DNA from: Alloalcanivorax profundimaris
Lineage (GTDB): Bacteria; Pseudomonadota; Gammaproteobacteria; Pseudomonadales; Alcanivoracaceae
Length of the DNA stretch: 64,000 nucleotides
Assembly: GCF_015265435.1 (NCBI RefSeq)
Contig: NZ_JABJWH010000021.1
Location: 62,001 to 126,000 of the forward strand
Direction: 5' to 3'
Below the pieces are notes generated by a model. It was not told where the DNA came from, did not search any database, and saw only the letters and a program-made list of their open reading frames with translations. Of the stretch, positions 24,580 through 34,325 are shown one piece after another. Position numbers and translations under genes: made by a program. Positions within the stretch are counted from its first letter, which is position 1; every line of letters starts with the position of its first letter.

Positions 24580-25758
24580 TCAGAGCCCGGGGCGGGCCTG
24601 GTTGGTGCTCAGGCGGCGCAGCACCGCCAGGGTCGGTGAGCGGCGCGGCTTGGGCAGGAAGGCGCCCTGGCGGGCGCAGCCCTGCAGGACCTGCAGCCAG
24701 CCGTTCACGGCCTCGCCGTTCATGGCCAGTGCGGCCTCGCGGCCGGCACGGGCCTGCTCGCGGCGCTGTTCCGGCGTCATCGCTTGCAGGCGGGCCAGGG
24801 TGTCCGCCAGGGGCTCGTCGGCCTCGGCCACGGTAAGGGCGCGGGCCAGGGCCGGCCATTGATTGATGCCGCACACCGGTGTGGTGATCACCAGCCGCTC
24901 CCGGGCCAGGGCTTCCAGGGCCACGGTGCCGAACGCCTCCACCGCGGAGGGCAACACCAGCACCTGGTGGCCGTCCAGCTCCGCCACCACCCGTTCGCGG
25001 CTGCACCAGCCCAGGAAATTCAGATTGGGCAGGTCCTTCTGGCGCTGTTCCACCAGGCCGCGCAGAGGGCCGTCGCCGGCCACGGTGAAGCGGCAGTCCG
25101 GGCGCGCCTCGGCCAGGGCCAGGAAATGTTCGATGTTCTTTTCCGCCGCCAGCCGGCCCACGTAGAGCACGGAGTCCGCCTCATCCGCCAGGGGCGTGAC
25201 CTCGCTGTTGACGAATTCCGCGCCCAGGGGCGTGCCCACCAGTTGCGGGTGGCGGGCGCCGGCGGCGCGGGCGTCGGCGATCATGCTGTCGCAGATGGTG
25301 GCCACGGCGCTGCTGCCCCGGAACATGGCCCGGTTGAGCCAGTTGAGCAGGCCGCCGGCCAGGCGCGCCAGGCGCGGCCCCCAATACAGCTGCACCAGAC
25401 GGTCGTAGTCGGTCTGGAAGGTGACGCACACCGGAATGCCCAGCTTGCCGGCGATCCAATAGGCGCCCAGGGAGAAAATGCCCGGCCCGGGGATCACGAT
25501 GACGTGGGGTTTCATCTCCCACACCAGGGCGCTCAGCTCCCGCATCTTGGGGAAGAACAGCCGCTGGGTGGGGTCGCCGGGGATCGGCATGGACATGCCC
25601 TGGCAGGGGTGCGGGTCCTCCAGGCTGGGACAGACCAGCTCGGCCCTTTCCACCTCGTGGTCGAGGTGCGCCACCAGGTCCTGGAAGTAGGCTCCGACGC
25701 CATTTCGGCCCTTCATGGCGTCTACGACAAAAAGTACGCGCAGGTCTTTTGTTTTCAT
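24580..25758 (-). CDS. Family 4 glycosyltransferase (GT-B)
   Basis: About 392 residues. N-terminal Rossmann half with VLFVVDAMKGRNGVGAYFQD (typical GT4 acceptor loop GVGAYF) and HVIVIPGPGIFSLGAYWIAG. C-terminal donor half with SVLYVGRLAAEKNIEHFLAL, AGDGPLRG and the EX7E-type motif around PSAVEAFGTVALEALA. The start at 25758 (MKTKDLRVLFVVD) is preferred to 25779. The pairing with a deacetylase resembles N-acetylglucosaminyl transfer followed by deacetylation, as in several glycolipid pathways; that role is inferred. Confidence 0.85.
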   Translation of the reverse strand: MKTKDLRVLFVVDAMKGRNGVGAYFQDLVAHLDHEVERAELVCPSLEDPHPCQGMSMPIPGDPTQRLFFPKMRELSALVWEMKPHVIVIPGPGIFSLGAYWIAGKLGIPVCVTFQTDYDRLVQLYWGPRLARLAGGLLNWLNRAMFRGSSAVATICDSMIADARAAGARHPQLVGTPLGAEFVNSEVTPLADEADSVLYVGRLAAEKNIEHFLALAEARPDCRFTVAGDGPLRGLVEQRQKDLPNLNFLGWCSRERVVAELDGHQVLVLPSAVEAFGTVALEALARERLVITTPVCGINQWPALARALTVAEADEPLADTLARLQAMTPEQRREQARAGREAALAMNGEAVNGWLQVLQGCARQGAFLPKPRRSPTLAVLRRLSTNQARPGL

Positions 25759-25807
25759 AACAGGCAGTATGAGTACCACTTATTTCCGATTTGTGACAAG
25801 AGAAATG

Positions 25808-27022
25808 TCACTCGTGTTCATCCCCCGGCAAGGGGTAACCAAACTTTTCGTAGACCCAGCCGAAGGTCTCGCGCAGCCGTTCCGGTGCCACGCCCAGGTT
25901 CTCCAGGGAATAATGGTGGCCGCTGCGGTAGCGCCGCGCGCGTTCGTCCTCGGCGGCCAGGCGGGCCTGGTAGGCCGGCGACGGGGTCAGGCCGAAGCGG
26001 TGGTAGAAGCCTTCCACCGTGGCGCGGGGCTCGGCGGCCAGGGTTTCCATCACGGACAGGGCCTGGCGCTCGGCGGGCAGGCGCGCCAGCTGGTCGAGCA
26101 GATGGCGGTAGTAATAGTCGAGCATGCCCAGGAAGCCTTCGCGCCAGTAGGCGGCGGTGTCGCGGCCGTCGAACACCCGGGCACCGATAACGATGGAGTT
26201 GATCTGCGAGGGCACCGCCGCCGTCGGGTTGCGCAGGCAGCCGATGAAGCGGGCGTCCGGGAAGGCCGCCGCCAGCGTCGCCATCAGCGGCGTGAAGGAC
26301 GGGTTCTTCGACAGGAACGTCAGGTGGTCGCCATGGAAATAAAGGTGACGCTGCACGAAGCGGCGGTAGGCGGCCATCAGCCGGTGCTTCTCCGCCGCCG
26401 GCAGGTCGCGGTCCGCGTAGGTGAGCCGCCACAGGCGCGGATCCGGCACGGCCAGCACCAGCAGAAAACAACCCAGCACCGGCAGCAGCGCCAGATAATC
26501 TTCCTCCGGGTCGCGCAGGCCGGTCTTGTGGACGTCGTCCAGGCCGCCCAGCAGACGCCGCTCGGCCCATTGGAAGGCGCGCCCCAGCGGGCGCCCGACC
26601 AGGGCGTCCAGCCGCCCTGCCCCGCGCCACAGGCAGCGCTGGGTGATCGAGGGAGCGAAGATCAGCTCCCACAGGGCGGTGGTGGTGAAGCGTTTGTCGT
26701 CGGCGGCCAGCAGCCGGTGCAGGAAGGTGGTGCCGCTGCGCGGCACGCCCACCACGAACAGGGGCTCGCGCACCCGCACGCGGCGGAAATCGGGAAACAG
26801 CAGGTGATCCAGCAGCAGCCCCAGGCCGTTGATCGTCTGCACCAGCAGGAACAGGGGCCAGAAGCCGGCCATGACCAGCCAGCGTCGCGGCGAGACGCCG
26901 CTTACGGTGCCGTCGTAGTCCGGGTTCCAGGAGCGCACGAACAGCACCGCGTATGCCTTGATCAGGGAACCCATCCCGGTCTCCGGCGGTTCGCGGTGGG
27001 CCAACCCTAGCAGGCGCAACAT
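25808..27022 (-). CDS. Sulfotransferase family protein
   Basis: 404 residues. The 5'-phosphosulfate-binding loop is clear: LFVVGVPRSGTTFLHRLLAA (P-loop PRSGTTF, about 94-100), and the 3'-phosphate site probably lies in RFIGCLRNPTAAVPS. The region 50-75 is hydrophobic (LVMAGFWPLFLLVQTINGLG) and may associate with the membrane. PAPS-dependent sulfation of a lipid or glycan is the expected reaction. Upstream of, and on the same strand as, the GT4 and deacetylase genes (49-base gap), it could modify their product. Confidence 0.8.
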   Translation of the reverse strand: MLRLLGLAHREPPETGMGSLIKAYAVLFVRSWNPDYDGTVSGVSPRRWLVMAGFWPLFLLVQTINGLGLLLDHLLFPDFRRVRVREPLFVVGVPRSGTTFLHRLLAADDKRFTTTALWELIFAPSITQRCLWRGAGRLDALVGRPLGRAFQWAERRLLGGLDDVHKTGLRDPEEDYLALLPVLGCFLLVLAVPDPRLWRLTYADRDLPAAEKHRLMAAYRRFVQRHLYFHGDHLTFLSKNPSFTPLMATLAAAFPDARFIGCLRNPTAAVPSQINSIVIGARVFDGRDTAAYWREGFLGMLDYYYRHLLDQLARLPAERQALSVMETLAAEPRATVEGFYHRFGLTPSPAYQARLAAEDERARRYRSGHHYSLENLGVAPERLRETFGWVYEKFGYPLPGDEHE

Positions 27023-27124
27023 GACTCTTCCATGACAATTGCCACGCGGCTATTGATGCGGCCGGAACGCCCACGCACAATGCCCGGCGATCCAGCGGGC
27101 GTCCGCGCAAAGCACAAGAGACCC

Positions 27125-27877
27125 ATGACCCAAGGCATCCCCACCATTGTCGGCCACCGCGGCGCCCGCGGCGAGGCCCCGGAAAACACCCTGGCCGGTT
27201 TCCAGGTCGCCCTGGAAGCCGGCGTCCGCGAAGTGGAGCTGGACGTGCGCCTGTCCCGGGACGGGCACCTGATCGTGGTGCACGACCAGCACGTTACCCG
27301 CACCACCGGCGAGCGCGGCAAGGCGCACCACTACACCCTGGCGCAGCTGGGCGTGCTGGACGCGCGCCACAACACGCCTGGCTGGCACAGCCCGGTGTGC
27401 ATTCCCTCCCTGCGCGAGGTGGTGGCGCTGTGCGGCCCGGACATGCGGTTCCAGTTCGAGGTGAAGGGCACCGAATCCACCCTGCTCCACCGTCTCGCCC
27501 ACCAGCTGGTGGCGCTGATCGACGAGCTGGGGCTGCACGACCGGGTGGTGGTGACCTCCAAACACACAGGCTTTCTGCGCATGCTGGGCAATATGACGCC
27601 CCGGGTGGAGCGCGGCTATGTGGTGGAATACCGCTACCAGCAGCCCACCCGCCGCGCCGCCGGGCTGGGCTGCGCCTGGGTGATGCCGCGCCATTCCCTG
27701 GTGACGCCGGCGCTGATGCGCCGCGCCCGGCGCCGGGGCCTGAAGGTGTCCACCTGGACGGTGAACGATCTGATGGAAGCGGAGCGCCTGGCCGGGCTGG
27801 GAGTGGACGGCATCATCACCGATTTCCCCACCAGCTTCATCGCCCACTTCAATAAGCGCCGCGCCAATCGCGACTGA
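27125..27877 (+). CDS. Glycerophosphodiester phosphodiesterase (GDPD/UgpQ type)
   Basis: 250 residues, start at 27125 chosen because the GDPD fold begins at once (IPTIVGHRGARGEAPENTLA). Conserved metal and catalytic parts are present: HRG, the ENT motif, VELDVRLSRDGHLIVVHD, and FEVKG; the TIM barrel closes with STWTVNDLMEAERLAGLGVD and GIITDFP. It hydrolyses glycerophosphodiesters to glycerol-3-phosphate and an alcohol. No signal peptide. The last codons (NRD and TGA) and the stop lie inside a REP element at 27867-27889. Confidence 0.9.
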   Translation: MTQGIPTIVGHRGARGEAPENTLAGFQVALEAGVREVELDVRLSRDGHLIVVHDQHVTRTTGERGKAHHYTLAQLGVLDARHNTPGWHSPVCIPSLREVVALCGPDMRFQFEVKGTESTLLHRLAHQLVALIDELGLHDRVVVTSKHTGFLRMLGNMTPRVERGYVVEYRYQQPTRRAAGLGCAWVMPRHSLVTPALMRRARRRGLKVSTWTVNDLMEAERLAGLGVDGIITDFPTSFIAHFNKRRANRD

Positions 27878-27933
27878 AGTCGCTCCTACAAAACCTTGCC
27901 AATAGCCACTGTAGGAGCGACTTCAGTCGCGAT
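27867..27933. repeat. REP pair between convergent genes
   Basis: REP on the minus strand at 27867-27889 and on the plus strand at 27911-27933, 21 bases apart. It overlaps the 3' ends of both the GDPD gene (stop at 27877) and the GNAT-C39 gene (stop at 27923). Confidence 0.9.
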
Positions 27934-29035
27934 CCGGCCGGCCGACGATGACGGCGGTACGCAGGCGGGCCTGCCCGTAGCGGGTCATGCGCTCGAAACG
28001 GTCCCGGGTGATCGGCACGTGCTGGCAATCCAGCGGCACCTGATCCTCCGCCGGATCCGGGTCGTGGATGTAGAAGCATTCCTCATCGGCGCCGCTCACC
28101 ACCACCCAATGGGGCGCCTTGCGCCCGTCCAGCCGCCAGGTGCTGATCAGCACGATGGCCACTTCTCCGTTTTGCAGCGCCCGGTCCAGCCGGGTCGCGG
28201 TGAGTTCCTGGTAGTGAACCGGAATCGCCAGCGCGCGGGCCTCCTCCTCGAAATGACCGTGCACGGTCTCGATCACCCGCTTCTTGTTCTCGTCGCGTAC
28301 GGAATCCAGGAACAGCGGCCCGCGCTGGTTGCAGTAGACCTCCGCGTTCAGCCCCCGCCGGCGCGCCGCCAGGGCCAGCCCCAGGGGGTGGCAGCCGCCG
28401 TGACCGGCGGTCATGAAGATGGTGGTGGCCTCGCGCCAGATCAGCAGCTCCTCGCGCTCGTCCGGCGTGCGCCGCAGCAGCGCGGCCAGGGCCATCTGCA
28501 GGCAGGCCGGGCCACAGGTGAATTCAGTGCTCTGACGCACCCAGGGCACCGCCAGCCGGCTGCTGCCCTGGGGCGTGTAGTGCAGCCGCTTCTGGTAGCG
28601 CAGGGCGTCCTCGTGGTCCTCGTAGTAATCCGGCGTGCGCGCGAACAGCTTGTAGCCGCGCCGCTCATAGAGGCGGATGGCGGCGGCGTTGTCGCGGCGT
28701 ACCTCCAGGCGCAGGTACAGGCGTTTCTCCTGGTGGGCGTAGTCCTCGGCGGCGTCCAGCAGCTGTTCGCCCAGGCCCTGGCCGCGCCGCCGCGGATCGG
28801 TGGCGATGGAATACAGCCGCGCCAGGCGCGTGCCACGCTGCAGGATCACCAGGGCGTAGCCGGCCAGAGCCCCGTCCTCGGCCTCCGCCAGAATCAGGCC
28901 GGAATGGGCCTGGCGGATCCAGTGGCGGAAGCTGCGGCGTGACAGCTGGTCGCTCTGGAAGCAGCGGCGCTCCAGGGCGGTGAGGGCATCGAGGTCGTCG
29001 GAACGGGCGGGGCGGAAGGTAAAACGATGGGCCAT
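27923..29035 (-). CDS. GNAT acetyltransferase fused to a peptidase C39-like domain
   Basis: 370 residues in two domains. Residues 1-150 form a RimI-like GNAT fold with the acetyl-CoA loop (DPRRRGQGLGEQLLDAAEDY) and the RLYERRGY strand. From about 160 a papain-like C39 domain follows: STEFTCGPACLQMALAALL holds the candidate nucleophile Cys174, KAPHWVVVSG the histidine, and YIHDPDP the aspartate, so the triad looks complete. This fusion is found in other proteobacteria; its substrate is not known to me. Start at 29035 is chosen because the GNAT fold begins there. The C-terminus ends RPDRD within a REP element. Confidence 0.85.
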   Translation of the reverse strand: MAHRFTFRPARSDDLDALTALERRCFQSDQLSRRSFRHWIRQAHSGLILAEAEDGALAGYALVILQRGTRLARLYSIATDPRRRGQGLGEQLLDAAEDYAHQEKRLYLRLEVRRDNAAAIRLYERRGYKLFARTPDYYEDHEDALRYQKRLHYTPQGSSRLAVPWVRQSTEFTCGPACLQMALAALLRRTPDEREELLIWREATTIFMTAGHGGCHPLGLALAARRRGLNAEVYCNQRGPLFLDSVRDENKKRVIETVHGHFEEEARALAIPVHYQELTATRLDRALQNGEVAIVLISTWRLDGRKAPHWVVVSGADEECFYIHDPDPAEDQVPLDCQHVPITRDRFERMTRYGQARLRTAVIVGRPDRD

Positions 29036-29154
29036 GGGTTTATCCGTTGAAGTGCGGCCAGCATAGCGCCGCCCCGGCGCCGGGCGCCAGCGGTTTCCGA
29101 CGGATGACGGGCCGCCCGCCGTCGCCCATAATGCCGCCATAAGGAGATCGCACC

Positions 29155-30294
29155 ATGCCAGTTTCGTCCGCCCCCACGCGGGGGCTGATTCTGTCCGGCG
29201 GCGGCGCCCGCGCCGCCTACCAGGTGGGCGTGCTCAGCGCCATCGCGGACATGACACCGCCCACCGCCGCCAACCCCTTTCCGATCATCTGCGGTACCTC
29301 CGCCGGGGCCATCAACGCCGCCGGCCTGGCCGCCGGCGCCCACGATTACCGCCAGGCAGTGCGCGGCCTGGAGCAGGTGTGGGCCAACATGACCGCCGAC
29401 CAGGTCTACCGCACCGACATCGTCGCCTTCCTGCGCAGCCTGCTGCGCTGGCTGTTCAGCTCCGCCGCCGCCGGCCGGGGCACCACGCGCAGCGCCTTGC
29501 TCGACAACACGCCGCTGAAACGGCTGCTGCGGCTGGTGATCAACTTCCAGCGCATTGGCCAGAGCATCGATGAGGGTCACCTGCGGGCACTGTCGATCAC
29601 CGCGTCCAGTTACGCTTCCGGGGAGTCCGTGGCGTTCTTCCAGGGCGCGCCGGATCTGCCGGAATGGAACCGGGCGAGGCGGCTGGGGCGGCGCTCCGCC
29701 ATCGGCGTGCAGCATCTGCTCGCCTCGGCGGCGATCCCGCTGCTGTTCCCGGCGGAGAAAGTGGACGGCCGCTACTACGGCGACGGCGCCGTGCGCCAGC
29801 TGGCCCCGGTGAGCCCGGCCCTGCACCTGGGCGCCGACCGCCTGCTGGTGATCGGCGTGTCCGGCAATTCCTCCGCCGAGCACCAGCGCCAGCTGAGCGG
29901 CTACCCATCCCTGGCCCAGGTGCTCGGCCATGTGCTCGACAGCGTGTTCGTGGACACCCTGGAAGGGGACGTGGAACGTCTCGAGCGCATTAACCGCACC
30001 GTGCAGGCCCTCAGCAACCGGGCCCGCAACCAGCACGAGATCCAGTTGCGTCAGGTGGATGTGCTGAAGATCTACCCGTCCCAGCCCCTGGACGAAATCG
30101 CCGCCGAGCACACCAAGGAGCTGCCGCGCACCCTGCGCTTCTTCCTGCGCGGCTCCGGCGCCACCCGGTCACCGGGGGCCTCGGCGGTGAGCTATCTGCT
30201 GTTCGAGCCGGGATTCACCGGGCGGCTGATGGCGTTGGGGTATCAGGACGCCAAGGCCCGCGAGGAAGAGATTCGCGCCTTTTTGGCGGACTGA
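29155..30294 (+). CDS. Patatin-like phospholipase
   Basis: 379 residues with the Ser-Asp dyad of patatins. The oxyanion-hole loop is LSGGGARAAYQVG (about 14-25), the nucleophile elbow GTSAGA contains Ser49, and the aspartate is in YYGDGAVRQ (Asp210). The nonpolar segment around 92-103 (FLRSLLRWLF) may contact membrane. No signal peptide, so it is probably a cytoplasmic lipid acyl hydrolase. ATAAGGAG lies upstream. It is divergent from the GNAT-C39 gene. Confidence 0.9.
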   Translation: MPVSSAPTRGLILSGGGARAAYQVGVLSAIADMTPPTAANPFPIICGTSAGAINAAGLAAGAHDYRQAVRGLEQVWANMTADQVYRTDIVAFLRSLLRWLFSSAAAGRGTTRSALLDNTPLKRLLRLVINFQRIGQSIDEGHLRALSITASSYASGESVAFFQGAPDLPEWNRARRLGRRSAIGVQHLLASAAIPLLFPAEKVDGRYYGDGAVRQLAPVSPALHLGADRLLVIGVSGNSSAEHQRQLSGYPSLAQVLGHVLDSVFVDTLEGDVERLERINRTVQALSNRARNQHEIQLRQVDVLKIYPSQPLDEIAAEHTKELPRTLRFFLRGSGATRSPGASAVSYLLFEPGFTGRLMALGYQDAKAREEEIRAFLAD

Positions 30295-30377
30295 AGGGCC
30301 ATCGCGGCAATGAGCGGCGGCCCTCGGGATAGGCCGGATCGCGGCGGGCGGCGCGGGGCGCCGGCCGCGGTGCCGGT

Positions 30378-30614
30378 TCAGGTTTTGAGGACGTCGCGGC
30401 CGAGCTCGGCGGCGCGTTGGGCGTTGACCTGGCGGGTGTTTTCGTCGCAGGCGTCCTTGTCGCCGCCGCAGATTTCGCAGCCGTCCTTCATGCCCAGGGC
30501 GGCGAGACCGCCGCAGGAGCCTTTCACGGGTTTGTTGGCCAGGATGGCGCCGATGGCCATGCCGGTGAACAGCAGGGCCACGATCACGAAGCTGGCGAGT
30601 ACAGTGGCGAGCAT
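30378..30614 (-). CDS. nqrM: Na+-NQR maturation protein NqrM
   Basis: 78 residues: one N-terminal membrane helix (VLASFVIVALLFTGMAIGAI) and four cysteines at 34, 46, 49 and 56 (SCGGLAALG, then CEICGGDKDAC), the hallmark of NqrM (formerly DUF539). NqrM is needed to insert the iron site located between NqrD and NqrE. It lies directly after apbE at the end of the nqr operon, the usual position. Confidence 0.95.
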   Translation of the reverse strand: MLATVLASFVIVALLFTGMAIGAILANKPVKGSCGGLAALGMKDGCEICGGDKDACDENTRQVNAQRAAELGRDVLKT

Positions 30615-30615
30615 C

Positions 30616-31644
30616 TCAGTTTTCTCCTTCCTCGGCTTCCAGGAGGGCCCGGAAGGCGGGGGTCATGATTTCCTCGGGGCCGTCATCGGTTCGGACAATG
30701 AACAGCGCCGGCAGTTCGCGGGCCTCGGCGAAGGCCCGCCCTTTTTCCGGCCCCAGCACGGTGAGCGCGGTGGCCAGACCATCCGCCACCATGCAACTGG
30801 AGTGTAACACGGTGACGGAGCCCAGTTGATGGCCCACCGGGTAGCCGGTGCGCGGATCGATGGTGTGCGAGTAGAGGGTACCGTCGTCCTCGAAGAAATT
30901 GCGGTAATCGCCGCTGGTGGCGATGGACAGGTCCTTGAGGGCGATGACTTTTTCCATTTCGCGGACGCCGGGGATCGGGCGTTCCACGGCGATGCGCCAG
31001 GGCTGGCCGTAGGGTTTGCGTCCGCCGGCGCGGAGTTCGCCGCCGATTTCCACCAGATAGTTCTTGATACCGGCGTTTTCCAGCACTTCCGCCACCTTGT
31101 CCACGGCGAAGCCCTTGGCGATGGACGACAGGTCCAGGTAGACCCCGCCGGGCTGCGCCAGCTGGTCGCCGTTGAGCTTGAGCTTGTCCCAGCCGACCCG
31201 GGCCCGGGCCGCCTCGATGTCCGCCTCCGGCGGCGGCTCGAAGCGCTCCGGGTCGGGCCCGAAGCCCCACAGGTTGACCAGCGGCCCCACGGTCACGTCG
31301 TAGGCGCCGTCGGTATCCCTGGAGATGGACAGGGCTTCCCGCAGAACCCTGGCGAAGTCCTTGGAGACGGTCACCGCCCGGCCCGCATCGGCCCGGTTGA
31401 AGCGGCTGATGGTGGCGTCTTCCCGGTAGGTGCTCATGTCCGCGTTGACCTGCTCCAGGGCGGCCTCGATGTTCTGGCGCAGCGCCGGGACGCCGCCGCT
31501 CGGCGTGCCGGTGAATTTCACCGACCAGGTGGTGCCCATGGTGGGGCCGGTGAGCGCGGACAGGCGGTCGTTGGTGTCGTCGCAGGCGGCGAGGAGCGCC
31601 AGGAGAGCGAGGAGCGGGAACAGGCGGAAGAGAGGGATTCGCAT
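30616..31644 (-). CDS. apbE: FAD:protein FMN transferase ApbE
   Basis: 342-residue lipoprotein (signal peptide ending LLALLAACDD). ApbE attaches FMN covalently to threonines of NqrB and NqrC. Family signatures: TGPTMGTTWSVKF, DMSTYREDATISRFNRA, YDVTVGPLVNLWGFGP, VYLDLSSIAKGFAVDKVAEV, NYLVEIGGELRAGG, HTIDPRTGYPVGH and SCMVADGLATAL. It sits between nqrF and nqrM, so the modifying enzyme is encoded with its targets; a REP pair separates it from nqrF. Confidence 0.95.
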   Translation of the reverse strand: MRIPLFRLFPLLALLALLAACDDTNDRLSALTGPTMGTTWSVKFTGTPSGGVPALRQNIEAALEQVNADMSTYREDATISRFNRADAGRAVTVSKDFARVLREALSISRDTDGAYDVTVGPLVNLWGFGPDPERFEPPPEADIEAARARVGWDKLKLNGDQLAQPGGVYLDLSSIAKGFAVDKVAEVLENAGIKNYLVEIGGELRAGGRKPYGQPWRIAVERPIPGVREMEKVIALKDLSIATSGDYRNFFEDDGTLYSHTIDPRTGYPVGHQLGSVTVLHSSCMVADGLATALTVLGPEKGRAFAEARELPALFIVRTDDGPEEIMTPAFRALLEAEEGEN

Positions 31645-31690
31645 GGGGCTGCCGATTCGCGGGTTGGGGGATGCCGAGGAGCGGCGTCGG

Positions 31691-31748
31691 ATCGCGACTG
31701 AAGTCGCTCCTACGGCACGTGGCGCGGTAGGAGCGGCTTCAGCCGCGA
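31691..31748. repeat. REP pair between nqrF and apbE
   Basis: Minus-strand REP 31691-31713 and plus-strand REP 31727-31748 (last base missing). It lies inside an operon, so it could tune expression of apbE-nqrM relative to nqrA-F by mRNA stabilisation or partial termination. Confidence 0.9.
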
Positions 31749-31762
31749 CACCCGAGGTTTAA

Positions 31763-32992
31763 TCACCCCCCGAAGTCATCCAGCATGATGTTCTCCGGCT
31801 CGACGCCCAGATCCTCGAGCATCTTGATCACGGAGGCGTTCATCATCGGCGGACCGCACATGTAGTACTCGCAATCTTCCGGTGCCGGGTGGTCCTTGAG
31901 GTACATGTCGTAGACCACGTTGTGGATGAAGCCGGTGGGGCCTTCCCAGTTGTCCTCGGGCTGAGGATCGGACAGGGCCAGGTGCCACTCGAAATTGTCG
32001 TTTTCCTCGGCCAGCTGGTCGTACTCTTCGTTGTAGAAGGTCTCGCGCCAGGAGCGCGCGCCGTACCAGAAACTGATCTTGCGCTTGGAGTTGAGGCGCT
32101 TGAGCTGGTCGAAGATGTGGCTGCGCATGGGGGCCATGCCCGCGCCGCCGCCGATGAACACCATCTCGGCGTCGGTGTCCTTGGCGAAGAACTCACCGAA
32201 GGGACCGAACACGGTGATCTTGTCGCCCGGCTTCAGGTTGAAGACGTAGGAGCTCATCAGGCCCGGCGGAATGTCCTTGGCGCCCGGAGGCGGCGTGGCG
32301 ATCCGGATGTTGAACTTGAGGATGCCCTTCTCTTCCGGGTAGTTGGCCATGGAGTAGGCGCGCACCACGGTCTCGTTGCTCTTCGCCTTGAGGTCGAAGA
32401 ACTTGAAACGCTCCCAGTCGCCGCGGAACTCCTCGTCGATCTCGAAGTTGGAGAAATCGATGTCGTAGGGCGGCGCTTCGAGCTGCACGTAACCGCCGGC
32501 GCGGAAGTCCACTTCCTCGCCTTCCGGCAGCTTCAGGGTCAGCTCCTTGATGAAGGTGGCCACGTTGGGGTTGGAAACGACTTCGCATTCCCATTTCTTC
32601 ACGCCGAAGAATTCCTCGGGCACCTTGATCTTCATGTCCTGCTTGACGTTCACCTGACAGCTCAGACGCCAGCCGTCGCGGATTTCGCCCTTGGTGAAGT
32701 GGCCTTCCTCGGTGGGCAGAATGTCACCGCCACCGTCAAGCACCTGGCATTTGCACTGGGCGCAGGTGCCGCCGCCGCCGCAGGCGGAGGACAGGAAGAT
32801 GCCCTGGTCGGCCAGGGTGCCGAGCAGCTTGCCGCCGGCCGGGGCGTCGATGCTCTTTTCCTGGTCGCCGTTGATGTCGATGTGGACGTCGCCGCTGATC
32901 ACCAGCCGCGAGCGGGCGGCGAGAATCACCGCCACCAGCGCGAGCACGATGGCGGTGAACATGACCACGCCGAGAATGATTTCAAAACTCAT
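31763..32992 (-). CDS. nqrF: Na+-NQR subunit F (FAD, 2Fe-2S, NADH input)
   Basis: 409 residues. An N-terminal membrane helix ([15 protein letters not shown]) is followed by a ferredoxin domain whose cysteines Cys71, Cys77, Cys80 and Cys112 ([15 protein letters not shown] and LSCQV) bind 2Fe-2S. Then the FAD-binding fold with [13 protein letters not shown] and the NADH domain ([20 protein letters not shown]-terminal [11 protein letters not shown]). It accepts electrons from NADH and starts the chain through the complex. Last of the six structural genes. Confidence 0.97.
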   Translation of the reverse strand: MSFEIILGVVMFTAIVLALVAVILAARSRLVISGDVHIDINGDQEKSIDAPAGGKLLGTLADQGIFLSSACGGGGTCAQCKCQVLDGGGDILPTEEGHFTKGEIRDGWRLSCQVNVKQDMKIKVPEEFFGVKKWECEVVSNPNVATFIKELTLKLPEGEEVDFRAGGYVQLEAPPYDIDFSNFEIDEEFRGDWERFKFFDLKAKSNETVVRAYSMANYPEEKGILKFNIRIATPPPGAKDIPPGLMSSYVFNLKPGDKITVFGPFGEFFAKDTDAEMVFIGGGAGMAPMRSHIFDQLKRLNSKRKISFWYGARSWRETFYNEEYDQLAEENDNFEWHLALSDPQPEDNWEGPTGFIHNVVYDMYLKDHPAPEDCEYYMCGPPMMNASVIKMLEDLGVEPENIMLDDFGG

Positions 32993-33013
32993 GTTCTGGC
33001 TCTCCCCTTACCC

Positions 33014-33634
<621 letters not shown>

Positions 33635-33659
33635 TGCTTAACTCCCCTGTTCCACGCCG

Positions 33660-34325
33660 TTAAAACGCGTCGCTGACGCGGCTGTGCGGCTTCATCTTGA
33701 AGTCGTCCTCTTCCACCTGCTCCGGCTTCCAGGTCCGCACCGCCCAGATAAAGAAGCCGATCAGGAAGAAGGCGCTGGGCGGCAGCAGCAGCAGGCCGTT
33801 GGTCTGGTACCAGCCACCGTCGGCGGTGCTGGGCAGCACCTGCATCCCGAACAGGCTGCCGGCGCCGAACAGCTCGCGCACGAAGCCCAGGGTGAGCAGC
33901 AGCACGGAGTAGCCCAGGCCGTTGCCGATGCCGTCCATGAAGGAAGGAACCGGCGCGTTCTTCATGGCGAAGGCTTCCGCGCGGCCCATCACGATGCAGT
34001 TGGTGATGATCAGGCCGACGAACACCGACAGCTGCTTGGAGATGCTGTAGGCGTAGGCTTTCAGGAACTGATCCACCACGATCACCAGCGACGCGATAAT
34101 GGTCATCTGCACGATGATCCGAATGCTCGACGGAATGGTGTTGCGGATCGTGCTCACGAAGAAGTTGGAGAACGCCACCACCAGGGTCAGCGCGATACAC
34201 ATGGTCACCGTGGTGCTCAGGTTACTGGTCACCGCCAGCGCGGAGCAGATACCCAGGATCTGCAGCGCGATGGGGTTATTGTCGAAAATGGGACCGAACA
34301 ACAGGTCCTTGGTCTTCTCCGCCAT
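33660..34325 (-). CDS. nqrD: Na+-NQR subunit D
   Basis: 221 residues, six predicted helices. Conserved [20 protein letters not shown] and [20 protein letters not shown] carry the cysteines that, with NqrE, hold the iron centre. Its start codon overlaps the nqrC stop (TAATG), so translation is coupled. Confidence 0.96.
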   Translation of the reverse strand: MAEKTKDLLFGPIFDNNPIALQILGICSALAVTSNLSTTVTMCIALTLVVAFSNFFVSTIRNTIPSSIRIIVQMTIIASLVIVVDQFLKAYAYSISKQLSVFVGLIITNCIVMGRAEAFAMKNAPVPSFMDGIGNGLGYSVLLLTLGFVRELFGAGSLFGMQVLPSTADGGWYQTNGLLLLPPSAFFLIGFFIWAVRTWKPEQVEEDDFKMKPHSRVSDAF

